The position numbers and the translations under genes are program-made. From Sulfurospirillum sp036802865 (lineage in GTDB: Bacteria; Campylobacterota; Campylobacteria; Campylobacterales; Sulfurospirillaceae): a DNA stretch of 64,000 bases. Position 1 is the first letter of the stretch; every line of letters begins with the position of its first letter. Under the pieces are notes generated by a model, which worked only from the letters and a program-made list of their open reading frames with translations, was not told where the DNA came from and did no database searches. Location of the stretch: positions 248,001 through 312,000 of the forward strand of contig NZ_DAIRVK010000002.1 of NCBI RefSeq assembly GCF_036802865.1, given 5' to 3'. Positions 24,358 through 32,794 of the stretch are shown piece by piece.

Positions 24358-25997
24358 TGAATCTCATTGAAAACATCGTCATTATTATCTATTTAGCGGT
24401 GCTTGCTTATTTGGGTTATGTGGGTTATAAACAGACAAAAAGTTCTGCGGATTACTTAATTGCAGGTGGCGATACCCATCCCTTTGTCATGGCGCTGAGT
24501 TATGGTGCTACTTTTATATCCACAGCGGCGATCGTTGGGTTCGGAGGTGTCGCTGCATGGCTGGGTAATTCGCTTCTTTGGCTTACGTTTTGTAACATCT
24601 TTATTGGCGTGTTTATTGCCTTTGTCTTTTTGGGAAATCCTACCCGTAAAATGGGCATTCGCCTCAATGCACACACCTTTCCTGAATTATTAGGACGACG
24701 TTTTAATTCTAAGTTTATTCAGGTATTTGGTGGTATTCTCATCACTATTTTCATGCCTTTATACACTTCTGCTGTTTTAATTGGTGGAACGGAGTTTTTA
24801 GTAGCGTACTTTAAAGTGGACTATCATCTTGCTCTTTTAGTGATGTCTGTCATCGTAACAGGCTACGTTCTTGCCGGCGGACTCAAAGGCGTTATGCTCA
24901 CCGATGCCCTTCAAGGTGTCATTATGTTTTTTGCTATGATCATTCTTTTAGTCATGGTTTTTGATGCTGTGGGTGGAATGGATGCAGGACTTTCTAAATT
25001 AGAGATGGTTTGGGATAAAACAGTTGCACCACTAGCCAGTGTGAATATAAAAGATTTGGTAGCGGGCAGTCCAGATTTTTTAATGAAGCTTTCAATGAAC
25101 TGGGGTTTCCAAGGATGGAATAAAATGCCAGTTTTTCTCTCCGAAGGATGGCTTTTCATCATCACAACCATTGCTATGGGGGTTGGTGTAGGCGTTTTGG
25201 CTCAACCACAACTCGTTGTACGTTTTATGACGGTTAAAAGTAAAAATGAACTAAACCGAGCTGTTTTGATCGGGGGTATTTTTATCATTGCGATGACAGG
25301 CATTATTTACCTTGTTGGTTCCGTAACGAATGTGTGGTACTTTGAATTTGATGGAGGCAAAAATGCCCTTCAAAGCACGGGTGGCATCGGTAAGGTTATT
25401 CCTCATTTTATCAATGCAGCGATGCCAAAATGGTTTGCATTTATCTTTTTATTTGCTCTTATTTCGGCTGCGATGAGTACGCTTTCAAGTCAATTTCATG
25501 CGATGGGTACAGCCATAGGTCGTGATGTTTTTGAGCAACTTGCAGGAAAGCACAACCCCAATTCACTGCTGATTACCCGTGTGGGTATTATCGTGATGAT
25601 TATTATCTCCGTCTCTTTAGCGTATGTGTTTGATCAGCAACCTGCCATCATTGCACGCAGTACGGCTATCTTTTTTGCACTCTGCGCAAGCATCTTTTTA
25701 CCAACTTATTTTGGTGGACTTTTTTGGAAGCGTATGACCAAAAAAGGGGCCATTGCTTCTATGTTTGTAGGAACTATCGTAACGACATTTTGGTTACTGT
25801 TTGTTCACTTTCAAGAAGCAAAAGAGTTAGGCATTTGTAAAATAATTTTTGGAGTAGATATTCTTTTAAGTGGCAAAATTACATTTGTGGACGCTATGAT
25901 AGTAGCCTTGCCACTATCGGCTTTAACAGCAGTTGTTGTTTCGCTCATGACAAAGCCAGAGAGTTCCGCATTAATTAAAAAGTGTTTTGAGGATTAG
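24357..25997 (+). CDS. Sodium:solute symporter family protein
   Basis: 546 aa with about 13 membrane helices of the SSS (LeuT-like) fold. SSF landmarks include SSADYLIAGGDTHPFVMALSYGATFIS, FPELLGRRFNSKFIQVFGG, VLAGGLKGVMLTDALQGVIM and FALISAAMSTLSSQFHAMGTAIGRDV. It should import a small carboxylate or amino acid with sodium. Being divergent from the aryl-acid operon, it may bring in aryl-acetates or aromatic amino acids; that link rests on position only. Downstream, 25998-26142 holds a weak CTTGCAA/TTGCAAG hairpin and no clear terminator. Confidence 0.9.
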   Translation: MNLIENIVIIIYLAVLAYLGYVGYKQTKSSADYLIAGGDTHPFVMALSYGATFISTAAIVGFGGVAAWLGNSLLWLTFCNIFIGVFIAFVFLGNPTRKMGIRLNAHTFPELLGRRFNSKFIQVFGGILITIFMPLYTSAVLIGGTEFLVAYFKVDYHLALLVMSVIVTGYVLAGGLKGVMLTDALQGVIMFFAMIILLVMVFDAVGGMDAGLSKLEMVWDKTVAPLASVNIKDLVAGSPDFLMKLSMNWGFQGWNKMPVFLSEGWLFIITTIAMGVGVGVLAQPQLVVRFMTVKSKNELNRAVLIGGIFIIAMTGIIYLVGSVTNVWYFEFDGGKNALQSTGGIGKVIPHFINAAMPKWFAFIFLFALISAAMSTLSSQFHAMGTAIGRDVFEQLAGKHNPNSLLITRVGIIVMIIISVSLAYVFDQQPAIIARSTAIFFALCASIFLPTYFGGLFWKRMTKKGAIASMFVGTIVTTFWLLFVHFQEAKELGICKIIFGVDILLSGKITFVDAMIVALPLSALTAVVVSLMTKPESSALIKKCFED

Positions 25998-26142
25998 ACA
26001 TCTTGCAAAACTCAAGTTGCAAGCTCTTAAAGCACCAAAGTTGCGTGGGCTTTATGCCGAATAAAACTCAGTGTTAACGTAGTGTTTGAAGCTTTGCTTT
26101 AAATGCGTGTTAAGAGTTTATAGTAGAGGATGAGGGTAGAAA

Positions 26143-26391
26143 TTACCCTCTGTATTCTTGATATGGTTCTGAAGATGTATCAATAAAAAGACGTGTTTTT
26201 TTCATTTTTTGCATAGCTTCAAAAGTGTTTGCTTTTTCTTTTTCCATAATAGTTAAGGCTTCTTGAATCAATGCACATGCTGTTTGTGTCTCTTCAATGG
26301 TTTCAAATTGAGGCACACTTTCAATCAGTTCGCCTATAGCTTCATAATTCTCTTCTACAATAGCTATAGTAAAGGATTTAATCCACGACAT
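26143..26391 (-). CDS. FliT-like small protein at the end of the flagellar cap operon
   Basis: 82 aa from an ATG inside the 3' end of fliS (14-base overlap). It is all-helical (SFTIAIVEENYEAIGELIESVP, TACALIQEALTIMEKEKANTFEAMQKMKKTR). Position directly after flaG-fliD-fliS and its size match the flagellar chaperone FliT, which binds FliD, but sequence similarity is not clear enough to be sure. Confidence 0.6.
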   Translation of the reverse strand: MSWIKSFTIAIVEENYEAIGELIESVPQFETIEETQTACALIQEALTIMEKEKANTFEAMQKMKKTRLFIDTSSEPYQEYRG

Positions 26392-26755
26392 ACTCTGTCT
26401 CGTCTTTCCATGCTTGCAATAACTCTCGTGCAACACTAATTACTTCATCAAGTTTAGTCGTATCATTGTACATATTTGCTTCAGCAAGAAGTTTCACTTG
26501 ATGAATGTAAAGCCCGCTCAAATAATGAGCTATTTGTCCTCCATCATAGTTTAAGGAGTTAATCAGTTCTGTAAAAATAGCCGATGTACGGTTGATCCAG
26601 TAAGTGCGTTTTTCGATATTTTTATCTTCGATAGCTTTTTTAGCTTGTGAAGCAAAGCGCAAAATACCTTCGTATAGCATTCTTATCAACTTTTCAGAAG
26701 ATTCAATGGAAGCGTTGTTTTGTGAATAAGTTGAGTATGCTAAATTTGAATACAT
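26378..26755 (-). CDS. fliS: Flagellar export chaperone FliS
   Basis: 125 aa, usual length. It opens with the conserved YSTYSQNNASIESSEKLIRMLYEGILRFASQAKKAIE; the middle has RTSAIFTELINSLNYDGGQIAHYLSGLYIHQVKLL. It holds flagellin unfolded in the cytoplasm until export. It lies between fliD and the FliT-like gene. Confidence 0.93.
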   Translation of the reverse strand: MYSNLAYSTYSQNNASIESSEKLIRMLYEGILRFASQAKKAIEDKNIEKRTYWINRTSAIFTELINSLNYDGGQIAHYLSGLYIHQVKLLAEANMYNDTTKLDEVISVARELLQAWKDETEYVVD

Positions 26756-26773
26756 TTTAAAATCCTTTTTTAA

Positions 26774-28456
26774 TTACTTTGAAGTAGTAGATTGTTTGAT
26801 AATCGTAGAAAGCGAACTGAATTGATTATTTAGTTTACTGATAATACTGTCATAAGCCGCAAATTTTGTTGCCATAGCCTCATATTTTACGTCAAGTCTT
26901 GTAACCGCGGTTGCTCTTGATTTTGTTAATGTTGTTTTTTCCGTTGCTAAGCTTTTGTTATATTGGGTTAGTGTTCCATTGGTTGTATTAACATAGCCGT
27001 TAAGCATTGTATTGAATGTTGTGAAAATACCATCTTTTGTTTTTGGCGAAGAATATGTATTGTTTTTTTGAAGACCCATAGTGGCTAGAGCAGTGCTGTC
27101 TCCAGTGATGAGAATGTCAGCACCAGCAGCGCCTTTGAGAACAATATTATTGTTCGTTCCAATACTTGCATCAACACCCGTGATTCCAGCATTATTAATA
27201 GCCGTTTTGATGGCTGCTAAATTATCTGCAATTGTTGATGTTGAAGGCGTGGTGAAAGTAATAGCTTTTCCATTGATAGAAAATGTGTCTGCTCCAATAC
27301 TTAAACCGCCTGATGGGACAGATGATCCTTCATACGAAGTTGTACTATACGTTGTTGATCCTAAAAAATAGTCTTTGACATCTGCTGGATCTGCTGCAAC
27401 TTTGGCGTTAAATGTTGCTGCATTAAACTCAAGTTTACCCTCAGTAGTCATGCTAATGCCATAGTCACTTAGTCCTCTTCCTTCACTATCAACGCCTAAA
27501 ACTTGTTTACGAATATTAGTGCTTAAAGTGTTGATTTGGGTAACGCCTTGAAACGTACCTGCTGTTTTTGTTGATGTATCAAAAGCTGTTGCAGTTTTTA
27601 GTTTTGCCATAAGATCATTGTATGAAGTTACCAGTGATTTAAGATTGGTTGTAATGTTTGTCCAATCTTGTGTAATTGCAACCGTTGTATTGGTAGATGA
27701 ATCTTGTGCTTTATTTAATGTAATGCTTGTACCTACGATAAGATCATCAAATGTGTTAGAGCTACGCGCTACCGTTACGCCATTGTAAACAACAGAAGCA
27801 TCGGTTGCAGTTTTGAGATGATTGGCACTTAAGTCTAATCCTAAATCTGTAAGGGCTGTTCCTGTGGACGATAATGTTATAGCGTTATCAGCTCCCGTTG
27901 AATTTGACTTAATGACAAGTTTATAAGGGTTAGTTCCTCCAACATTAAGAATAGAAGCAGTGATTTTTCCATTTGCTTTATCATTGATCATATTTTTAAG
28001 ATCGGTGAGTGTTGTTGTTGCTGTTACATCAATGGCGTAAGTATTTGTTCCAAGTTTGAGACTTAGAGTATCGCTATTAGATGTAAATGTACTGGTCTGA
28101 CTTGCCAAACTGTTTGATTGATAAATGTCTTGACTTGCTAAAGTATTGACATGCATTGTAAAATTATCTACAGTTGTTCCAGATTTTGTAGTAACAGAAA
28201 TAGCATCATTTGAAACGGTAGTTGTTCTTTGAAGATAGTTATTCTCTTGTGATAATGCATTGGTTGATGACTTTAAGGTATTTGTTAATGATGTAAGAGA
28301 CGTCAAATCCGTTTGCTTAGTCGTATTGGCTGTCACTTTGTTATCAATAGGTGTAAGTATTGCTTTTTCATCAACTGCTCTTAATTTATCTATGGTATCG
28401 TATGAAAGGGTACCACTGCTACCAAGACCAAGAGAACTTAAGCTTGATGTTGCCAT
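26774..28456 (-). CDS. fliD: Flagellar filament capping protein FliD
   Basis: 560 aa. The N-terminal FliD domain begins SSLGLGSSGTLSYDTIDKLRAVDEKAILTPID, and the C-terminal FliD domain ends with a coiled coil (RLDVKYEAMATKFAAYDSIISKLNNQFSSLSTII). The middle is low-complexity Ser/Thr-rich, as expected for the surface-exposed cap. It promotes flagellin polymerisation at the filament tip. It lies four bases after flaG in the operon. Confidence 0.93.
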   Translation of the reverse strand: MATSSLSSLGLGSSGTLSYDTIDKLRAVDEKAILTPIDNKVTANTTKQTDLTSLTSLTNTLKSSTNALSQENNYLQRTTTVSNDAISVTTKSGTTVDNFTMHVNTLASQDIYQSNSLASQTSTFTSNSDTLSLKLGTNTYAIDVTATTTLTDLKNMINDKANGKITASILNVGGTNPYKLVIKSNSTGADNAITLSSTGTALTDLGLDLSANHLKTATDASVVYNGVTVARSSNTFDDLIVGTSITLNKAQDSSTNTTVAITQDWTNITTNLKSLVTSYNDLMAKLKTATAFDTSTKTAGTFQGVTQINTLSTNIRKQVLGVDSEGRGLSDYGISMTTEGKLEFNAATFNAKVAADPADVKDYFLGSTTYSTTSYEGSSVPSGGLSIGADTFSINGKAITFTTPSTSTIADNLAAIKTAINNAGITGVDASIGTNNNIVLKGAAGADILITGDSTALATMGLQKNNTYSSPKTKDGIFTTFNTMLNGYVNTTNGTLTQYNKSLATEKTTLTKSRATAVTRLDVKYEAMATKFAAYDSIISKLNNQFSSLSTIIKQSTTSK

Positions 28457-28459
28457 CGT

Positions 28460-28831
28460 CTATCCTTTTTTATCAAAAATTATTCCTACGATTTCTTTCA
28501 TTTTAGCGGAAAGGCTCATTGCTTCTTCTGTAGGAAATTTACGAATGACTTTACCCGTACTTTTTTCTATAACATTGATAAACATTTGATTAATCTTATC
28601 ATTGTATCCAAATGTTATATTGGTATCGAGTAAATCCATTTGCTTATTAAGCTCTTTTACCGTTTCGCTTAATGCCTTTGTATTGTTATTATTGTCGTCT
28701 TCTTTTGTTGATTGCTGATTCACTTTAGATGTATCTGCTGTTTGTTCAACTTGTCTGACTGGAACCTGATTTGCTACTTTCGGAGTCGTTGCTGTTTCGA
28801 CTTGTTTGCTGGTTGCGCTAAAGATGTCCAT
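28460..28831 (-). CDS. flaG: FlaG family protein
   Basis: 123 aa. A disordered Gln/Thr/Asn-rich first half is followed by the FlaG domain: LNKQMDLLDTNITFGYNDKINQMFINVIEKSTGKVIRKFPTEEAMSLSAKMKEIVG. FlaG limits filament length in relatives. First gene of the cap operon, with a GGAGG site before its ATG. Confidence 0.88.
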   Translation of the reverse strand: MDIFSATSKQVETATTPKVANQVPVRQVEQTADTSKVNQQSTKEDDNNNNTKALSETVKELNKQMDLLDTNITFGYNDKINQMFINVIEKSTGKVIRKFPTEEAMSLSAKMKEIVGIIFDKKG

Positions 28832-28870
28832 AATTGCCCTCCTTGACGTTTTATAATTTTCCTACTGACT

Positions 28871-28897
28871 AGATCGACACATCTTTTTTTTTATTTA
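28871..28897 (-). promoter_or_regulatory. Candidate sigma-28 promoter of flaG-fliD-fliS
   Basis: On the minus strand TAAA (28897-28894), 17 bases, then CGATCT (28876-28871) approximates the FliA promoter pattern TAAA...CGATAA. It stands 39 bases before the flaG ATG. The match is fair, not perfect. Confidence 0.4.
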
Positions 28898-29014
28898 ATT
28901 ATGAGCAATATATGTTTAACATTAAATATATCGTTTCGTAAAATTAAAGCACTTACAAAAAGTCTATTAAGATTTAGTGTGTTACTATTTCAGGTACATA
29001 ACAAGAGGAATATC

Positions 29015-29377
29015 ATGAAAGTAGCTTTAGTTTGTCAATCATTACTGTTGAGTCGCGCACTTAAAAGTTTTTTAGGAGACGTTGTTGTTCCCTATAAACA
29101 GTGTGATTTTGTCATCAGTGATAAAAAAATTGAGCTTGATAAACCTATTTTCTATATCTCTTCTACCGAAGGCAATTTAATCATTCCTTTTTCAAAATCT
29201 TCGCTCTTTATAGAACTTGACAAATTTTTCCAACATCTTTTGCTTCTTCAAGGCAATGTGGATGACATGATGCCTCACGCTAAGAACACCCATGCGCTTG
29301 AAGAGAAAATTACGGCATTAACTGAAAAATTTAGAACAGATCTTATCCAAACCATTCGAGGTTATTATGGCAATTAA
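29015..29377 (+). CDS. Conserved hypothetical protein upstream of rsmD
   Basis: 120 aa from the ATG preceded by AGAGGA; a longer frame upstream is AT-rich and unlikely to be translated. It shows an alternating strand-helix pattern (MKVALVCQSLLLSRALKSFL, DFVISDKKIELDKPIFYIS) that could be a small Rossmann-like or receiver-like fold, then a helical tail. I do not recognise a family. It overlaps rsmD by 11 bases, so it is co-transcribed with it. Confidence 0.65.
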   Translation: MKVALVCQSLLLSRALKSFLGDVVVPYKQCDFVISDKKIELDKPIFYISSTEGNLIIPFSKSSLFIELDKFFQHLLLLQGNVDDMMPHAKNTHALEEKITALTEKFRTDLIQTIRGYYGN

Positions 29378-29945
29378 ACCTTTGATGGCAACGATTAGTG
29401 CAGGTAAATATAAAGGAAAGAAGATAGCCCTTCCTTCACTTGAAAGTACACGAAGTACAAAAGCTATTCTAAAAGGCTCTTTGTTTGATACCGTGCAATA
29501 TGATATTGTGGATGAAGTATTTGTTGAAGTATTTGGCGGTAGTGGTTCTATGGGACTCGAAGCACTCAGCCGAGGAGCGAAGCATGCTTATTTTATTGAA
29601 AAAGACAAAGCGGCATTTAGCACCCTCAAAAGTAATTGTAAATTAATTGATGAAGCCCATACCACACCACTTTATGGCGATAGTTTTACCATTTTCCCAA
29701 CATTATTACCAACACTTAAAAGTAAAGCCTATTTTTATTTCGATCCTCCTTTTTCAATTCGTGAAGGAATGGAAGATATTTATTTAAAAGTGATGGAGCT
29801 TATTGCCTCTATACCCCAAGAGAAGGCACATTTGATTATTGTTGAGCACATGAGTACGCTTAGCCTTCCTGTGAGCATTGGTTCATATGCATTACAAAAA
29901 ACTAAAAAATTTGGAAATAGCTCTTTAAGCTATTACAACATATAG
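29367..29945 (+). CDS. rsmD: 16S rRNA (guanine(966)-N2)-methyltransferase RsmD
   Basis: 192 aa. RsmD features are ISAGKYKGKKIALPSLESTRSTKAILKGSLFD (the usual RPT...REALFN motif in altered form), the SAM loop EVFGGSGSMGLEALSRGA and the catalytic DPPFSIREG. It methylates G966 of 16S rRNA. A second ATG six codons in is an alternative start that would reduce the overlap with the upstream gene. Confidence 0.88.
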   Translation: MAIKPLMATISAGKYKGKKIALPSLESTRSTKAILKGSLFDTVQYDIVDEVFVEVFGGSGSMGLEALSRGAKHAYFIEKDKAAFSTLKSNCKLIDEAHTTPLYGDSFTIFPTLLPTLKSKAYFYFDPPFSIREGMEDIYLKVMELIASIPQEKAHLIIVEHMSTLSLPVSIGSYALQKTKKFGNSSLSYYNI

Positions 29946-29947
29946 CT

Positions 29948-30667
29948 ATGGAAAACACTACTTTTATTAGCGATATATCTCATAAAGCATTTCCTCTTTC
30001 TGAACGGATTTCTGCTACGACTATCAGGCATTCTATTTTAGGATCTATTCAAAATCAGTATCCTAATTTTGGGGAAGAGAGTTACCTTGCTATTACAGAA
30101 CTGAATACGTTTCGTGAAAAATATATTGCTGATTATTTGGCAAAAGAGTTAGGTGAACTTTCTGATCTAGAACAACGCGTTTTAGCTTCCTTTCAAAATA
30201 ATTCCACACTGACAGATAAAGTCGAAAATGATGATAATGCAACACTGAGTTTTGGTCAAAAAGTAGCGGATAAAGTTGCAAGTTTTGGTGGTAGTTGGAC
30301 ATTTATTATCTCTTTTTGTTCATTTCTTGTGATTTGGATTGTCATTAATATTTTCTGGTTTAAAAATCAAGGGTTTGATCCTTATCCTTATATCCTGCTC
30401 AATTTGATTTTATCATGTATCGCAGCATTACAAGCTCCTGTGATTATGATGAGTCAAAACAGACAAGAAGAAAAAGACAGAATTCGAGCTAAAAATGACT
30501 ATATGATCAATCTTAAATCTGAACTTGAAATTCGGATGCTCCATGAAAAAATAGACCATCTCATTATGCATCAGCAAGAAGAACTCCTTGAAATTCAAAA
30601 AGTTCAAATCGATATGATGCAGGATATTTTACAACGCGTTAACCAGAAAGAATTATTGGAACATTAA
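29948..30667 (+). CDS. DUF1003 membrane protein
   Basis: 239 aa. The core DUF1003 signature is present: VADKVASFGGSWTFIISFCSFLVIWIVIN, then DPYPYILLNLILSCIAALQAPVIMMSQNRQEEKDR. This gives two membrane helices joined by a short loop. A helical cytoplasmic tail follows (ELEIRMLHEKIDHLIMHQQEELLEIQ). The family's function is unknown. It begins two bases after rsmD ends. Confidence 0.88.
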   Translation: MENTTFISDISHKAFPLSERISATTIRHSILGSIQNQYPNFGEESYLAITELNTFREKYIADYLAKELGELSDLEQRVLASFQNNSTLTDKVENDDNATLSFGQKVADKVASFGGSWTFIISFCSFLVIWIVINIFWFKNQGFDPYPYILLNLILSCIAALQAPVIMMSQNRQEEKDRIRAKNDYMINLKSELEIRMLHEKIDHLIMHQQEELLEIQKVQIDMMQDILQRVNQKELLEH

Positions 30668-30709
30668 TTGCTTTAAAGTTGGCATGAATGTCAAATTTAA
30701 AGGAAACTG

Positions 30710-31765
30710 ATGAAGATCCTCAAACTATCTTTTGTATTAATTTCAACACTCAGTACACTTTATGCCCAACGATTAGGTGATATTGCCAATGTTATCGGTG
30801 TCCGTGACAACCAATTAATTGGATACGGTCTTGTTGTTGGTCTTAACGGTACGGGCGATGGCTCATCATCAGAATTTACAAAAAGTTCTCTCTCTAACTT
30901 GTTACAGACTGTTAATGTTAAAATTGATCCTGCTGCTATTAAATCGAAAAATATCGCTGCTGTTATGGTTACTGCGAAACTTCCACCGTTTGCAAGACAA
31001 GGCGATAAGCTTGATGTTTCTGTCTCATCTATTGGTGATGCAAAGTCATTGCAAGGTGGAAATCTCCTCCTTACGGCACTTAAAGGTGTTGATGGAAAAA
31101 TCTACTCTTTAGCACAAGGCTCACTTACGATTGGTGGTATGAATGGCGGTAAAGAAAAAGGTCAACTCAACCATCCTTCTTCTGCCAATATTTTTGGTGG
31201 AGCTTTGGTCGAGCGTGAAATCGAAAACGATCTCCATGAACAAGAATTTGTCAACCTTTCATTGAAAGAAGCAAATTTCAATACCGCAGTTTCAGTGCAA
31301 AATGAACTTAATAAAAAATTTGGCAAGAAAATTGCAGTCGCAACAGATTCAAGAACTATTCGCTTAATGCGTCCAGCCAACCTAACGACTACTGAGTTTT
31401 TAGCAAAAACATTGGATTCTGATGTGTTGTATGAAAGAGAAAACAAAATTGTGATAGATGAACGAACTGGTACTATTGTTTCGGGTGTTAACATTAGGGT
31501 TGATCCTATTGTTGTGACACATGGTGATATAACGATTAAAATTGAAGCCAGTAACACCCCATTGGATGATAAGAGTGTTGATATTGGTGGTGATGTGCAA
31601 ATCGCAAGTACAGAAAATCGCATTAAAATTAAAGAAGAGAGCATGACGGTTGCAAATATTGCACGGGCATTGTCAAAACTGGGTGCTAAACCAAAAGATA
31701 TTATCTCAATCTTGGAAAACATCAAACGTTCAGGTGCGATTACTGCACAATTGGAGATCATCTAA
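30710..31765 (+). CDS. flgI: Flagellar basal body P-ring protein FlgI
   Basis: 351 aa with a signal peptide (cut near TLYA-QR). FlgI landmarks are RLGDIANVIGVRDNQLIGYGLVVGLNGTGDG, NIAAVMVTAKLPPFARQGDKLDVSVSSIGDAKSLQGG and the C-terminal VANIARALSKLGAKPKDIISILENIKRSGAITAQLEII. It forms the periplasmic P ring around the rod. Its stop overlaps the next ATG (TAATG). Confidence 0.95.
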   Translation: MKILKLSFVLISTLSTLYAQRLGDIANVIGVRDNQLIGYGLVVGLNGTGDGSSSEFTKSSLSNLLQTVNVKIDPAAIKSKNIAAVMVTAKLPPFARQGDKLDVSVSSIGDAKSLQGGNLLLTALKGVDGKIYSLAQGSLTIGGMNGGKEKGQLNHPSSANIFGGALVEREIENDLHEQEFVNLSLKEANFNTAVSVQNELNKKFGKKIAVATDSRTIRLMRPANLTTTEFLAKTLDSDVLYERENKIVIDERTGTIVSGVNIRVDPIVVTHGDITIKIEASNTPLDDKSVDIGGDVQIASTENRIKIKEESMTVANIARALSKLGAKPKDIISILENIKRSGAITAQLEII

Positions 31766-32073
31766 TGCAAACAGCCGATAACAGCATCGCTCTTTTAAAT
31801 GCAAATTATAACGGATCTATGGGCAAAATTGATATGCAAAGTAAAAGTGATGCAGCGCTCAAAGAGCAGACCGATAAATTTGAAGCTTATTTTGTAAAGC
31901 AAATTCTTGATATCGCAATGAATACGGAAGATAATGGCGAAAATAGTCTCTTTCCAAAAGATGCAGGTGATAAAATTTATAAATCTATGTATAACGACAC
32001 AATGAGTACAGCTTTAAGTGGAAATTTAGGGCTGAGTGAAATGTTATTTAGTTATTTGAAAGAAGGGCGTTAA
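31765..32073 (+). CDS. flgJ: Rod-binding protein, FlgJ N-terminal domain only
   Basis: 102 aa. It matches only the rod-binding half of FlgJ (LKEQTDKFEAYFVKQILDIAM, GDKIYKSMYNDTMSTALSGNLGLSEMLFSYL). The muramidase half of the enterobacterial protein is absent, which is normal in Campylobacterota, where another enzyme opens the wall. It follows flgI with a one-base overlap. The sigma-28 promoter of flgM begins in its stop codon. Confidence 0.87.
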   Translation: MQTADNSIALLNANYNGSMGKIDMQSKSDAALKEQTDKFEAYFVKQILDIAMNTEDNGENSLFPKDAGDKIYKSMYNDTMSTALSGNLGLSEMLFSYLKEGR

Positions 32074-32096
32074 AGTTTTATCATTTTTGACGATAT
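32071..32096 (+). promoter_or_regulatory. Sigma-28 (FliA) promoter before flgM
   Basis: TAAAGTTT (32071-32078), ten bases, then GACGATAT (32089-32096) is a near-consensus FliA promoter (TAAAGTTT-N11-GCCGATAA). It lies 38 bases before the flgM ATG. It would give FlgM its own late-class transcription, the known feedback arrangement for this anti-sigma factor. Confidence 0.72.
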
Positions 32097-32134
32097 GGTT
32101 GTAGACAACTACAATCTAGAATAAAGGGTTTAAA

Positions 32135-32335
32135 ATGATTTCAAAAGTTCAAACGTCCAATGTGGCGTATTTACAACAGAGTGCTCCCAAAGATGATTCA
32201 TCTAAAGGTGTCTCCAAAACAGAAAAAAGCGAAGGGATAGATAAAGTCTCCGCACTCAAAGCTGGAATCGAAAATGGAACGTACAAAGTCGATCTAGCAA
32301 AAACTGCACAAGCAGTCGCGGAAGAGTTGATCTAA
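32135..32335 (+). CDS. flgM: Anti-sigma-28 factor FlgM
   Basis: 66 aa, short as in Campylobacterota. A disordered N-terminus precedes the sigma-binding helix region DKVSALKAGIENGTYKVDLAKTAQAVAEELI. FlgM blocks FliA until hook completion, then leaves through the export gate. It stands between flgJ' and flgN with its own promoter. Confidence 0.88.
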   Translation: MISKVQTSNVAYLQQSAPKDDSSKGVSKTEKSEGIDKVSALKAGIENGTYKVDLAKTAQAVAEELI

Positions 32336-32363
32336 ATCCTTACACATGTAAAAGGATGATAAG

Positions 32364-32792
32364 ATGTTGACGCACTACTTACACAATGCTATTAAAGATA
32401 TAGAAAATCTCATTGAACAGACACAAAAAGATATAGCGGATATTAAAGTCGCAAAACACAGTGAGGTTTTTGAGAGAGCAAAAATTAAAAACGATTTGAT
32501 TCAATCATTTGAAAACAAAAAGTCTCTTTTAGATAATGAACTGATGAAGATGCTCAAAGAGAGTGGTCAAACTTCATTGGAAACGTTGTTAAGTGTTGAA
32601 CAAAAAGAGCTTTTAGCGCAAATGAAAATAAAACTCTCGGAACTTAAAACCTATAACAGTCAATATGCTAAGTACGTCATTACCATCAGTCAATTTTACA
32701 ATGTATTGCTTGACAGCATCTTTCCAAGAGATATGGAAGGCTATAAAGTTGCAAACCATACGCCGGCTTCTTTATTAAAAGTTAGGGCTTAG
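32364..32792 (+). CDS. flgN: FlgN-like flagellar export chaperone
   Basis: 142 aa, almost entirely helical (LTHYLHNAIKDIENLIEQTQKDIADIKVAKHSEVF, KIKLSELKTYNSQYAKYVITISQFYNVLLDSIFP). Its place between flgM and flgK and its length fit FlgN, the chaperone for the hook-filament junction proteins. It begins with an AAGG site inside ACATGTAAAAGG, a 10-of-12 variant of the repeated palindrome. Confidence 0.75.
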   Translation: MLTHYLHNAIKDIENLIEQTQKDIADIKVAKHSEVFERAKIKNDLIQSFENKKSLLDNELMKMLKESGQTSLETLLSVEQKELLAQMKIKLSELKTYNSQYAKYVITISQFYNVLLDSIFPRDMEGYKVANHTPASLLKVRA

Positions 32793-32794
32793 TT

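Noticed and set aside
26002..26023. CTTGCAA/TTGCAAG hairpin after the sodium symporter gene as a terminator
   Set aside because: Only a 7-bp stem with an 8-base loop and no T run follows it.
28901..29014. N-terminal extension of the hypothetical protein before rsmD
   Set aside because: AT-rich with no ribosome site, and it overlaps the likely flaG promoter region; the ATG at 29015 has AGAGGA.
30681..30700. Possible sigma-54 promoter (TTGGCATGAATGTCAAAT) before flgI
   Set aside because: The -24 GG is present but the required GC at -12 reads AA, so it does not fit the sigma-54 pattern.
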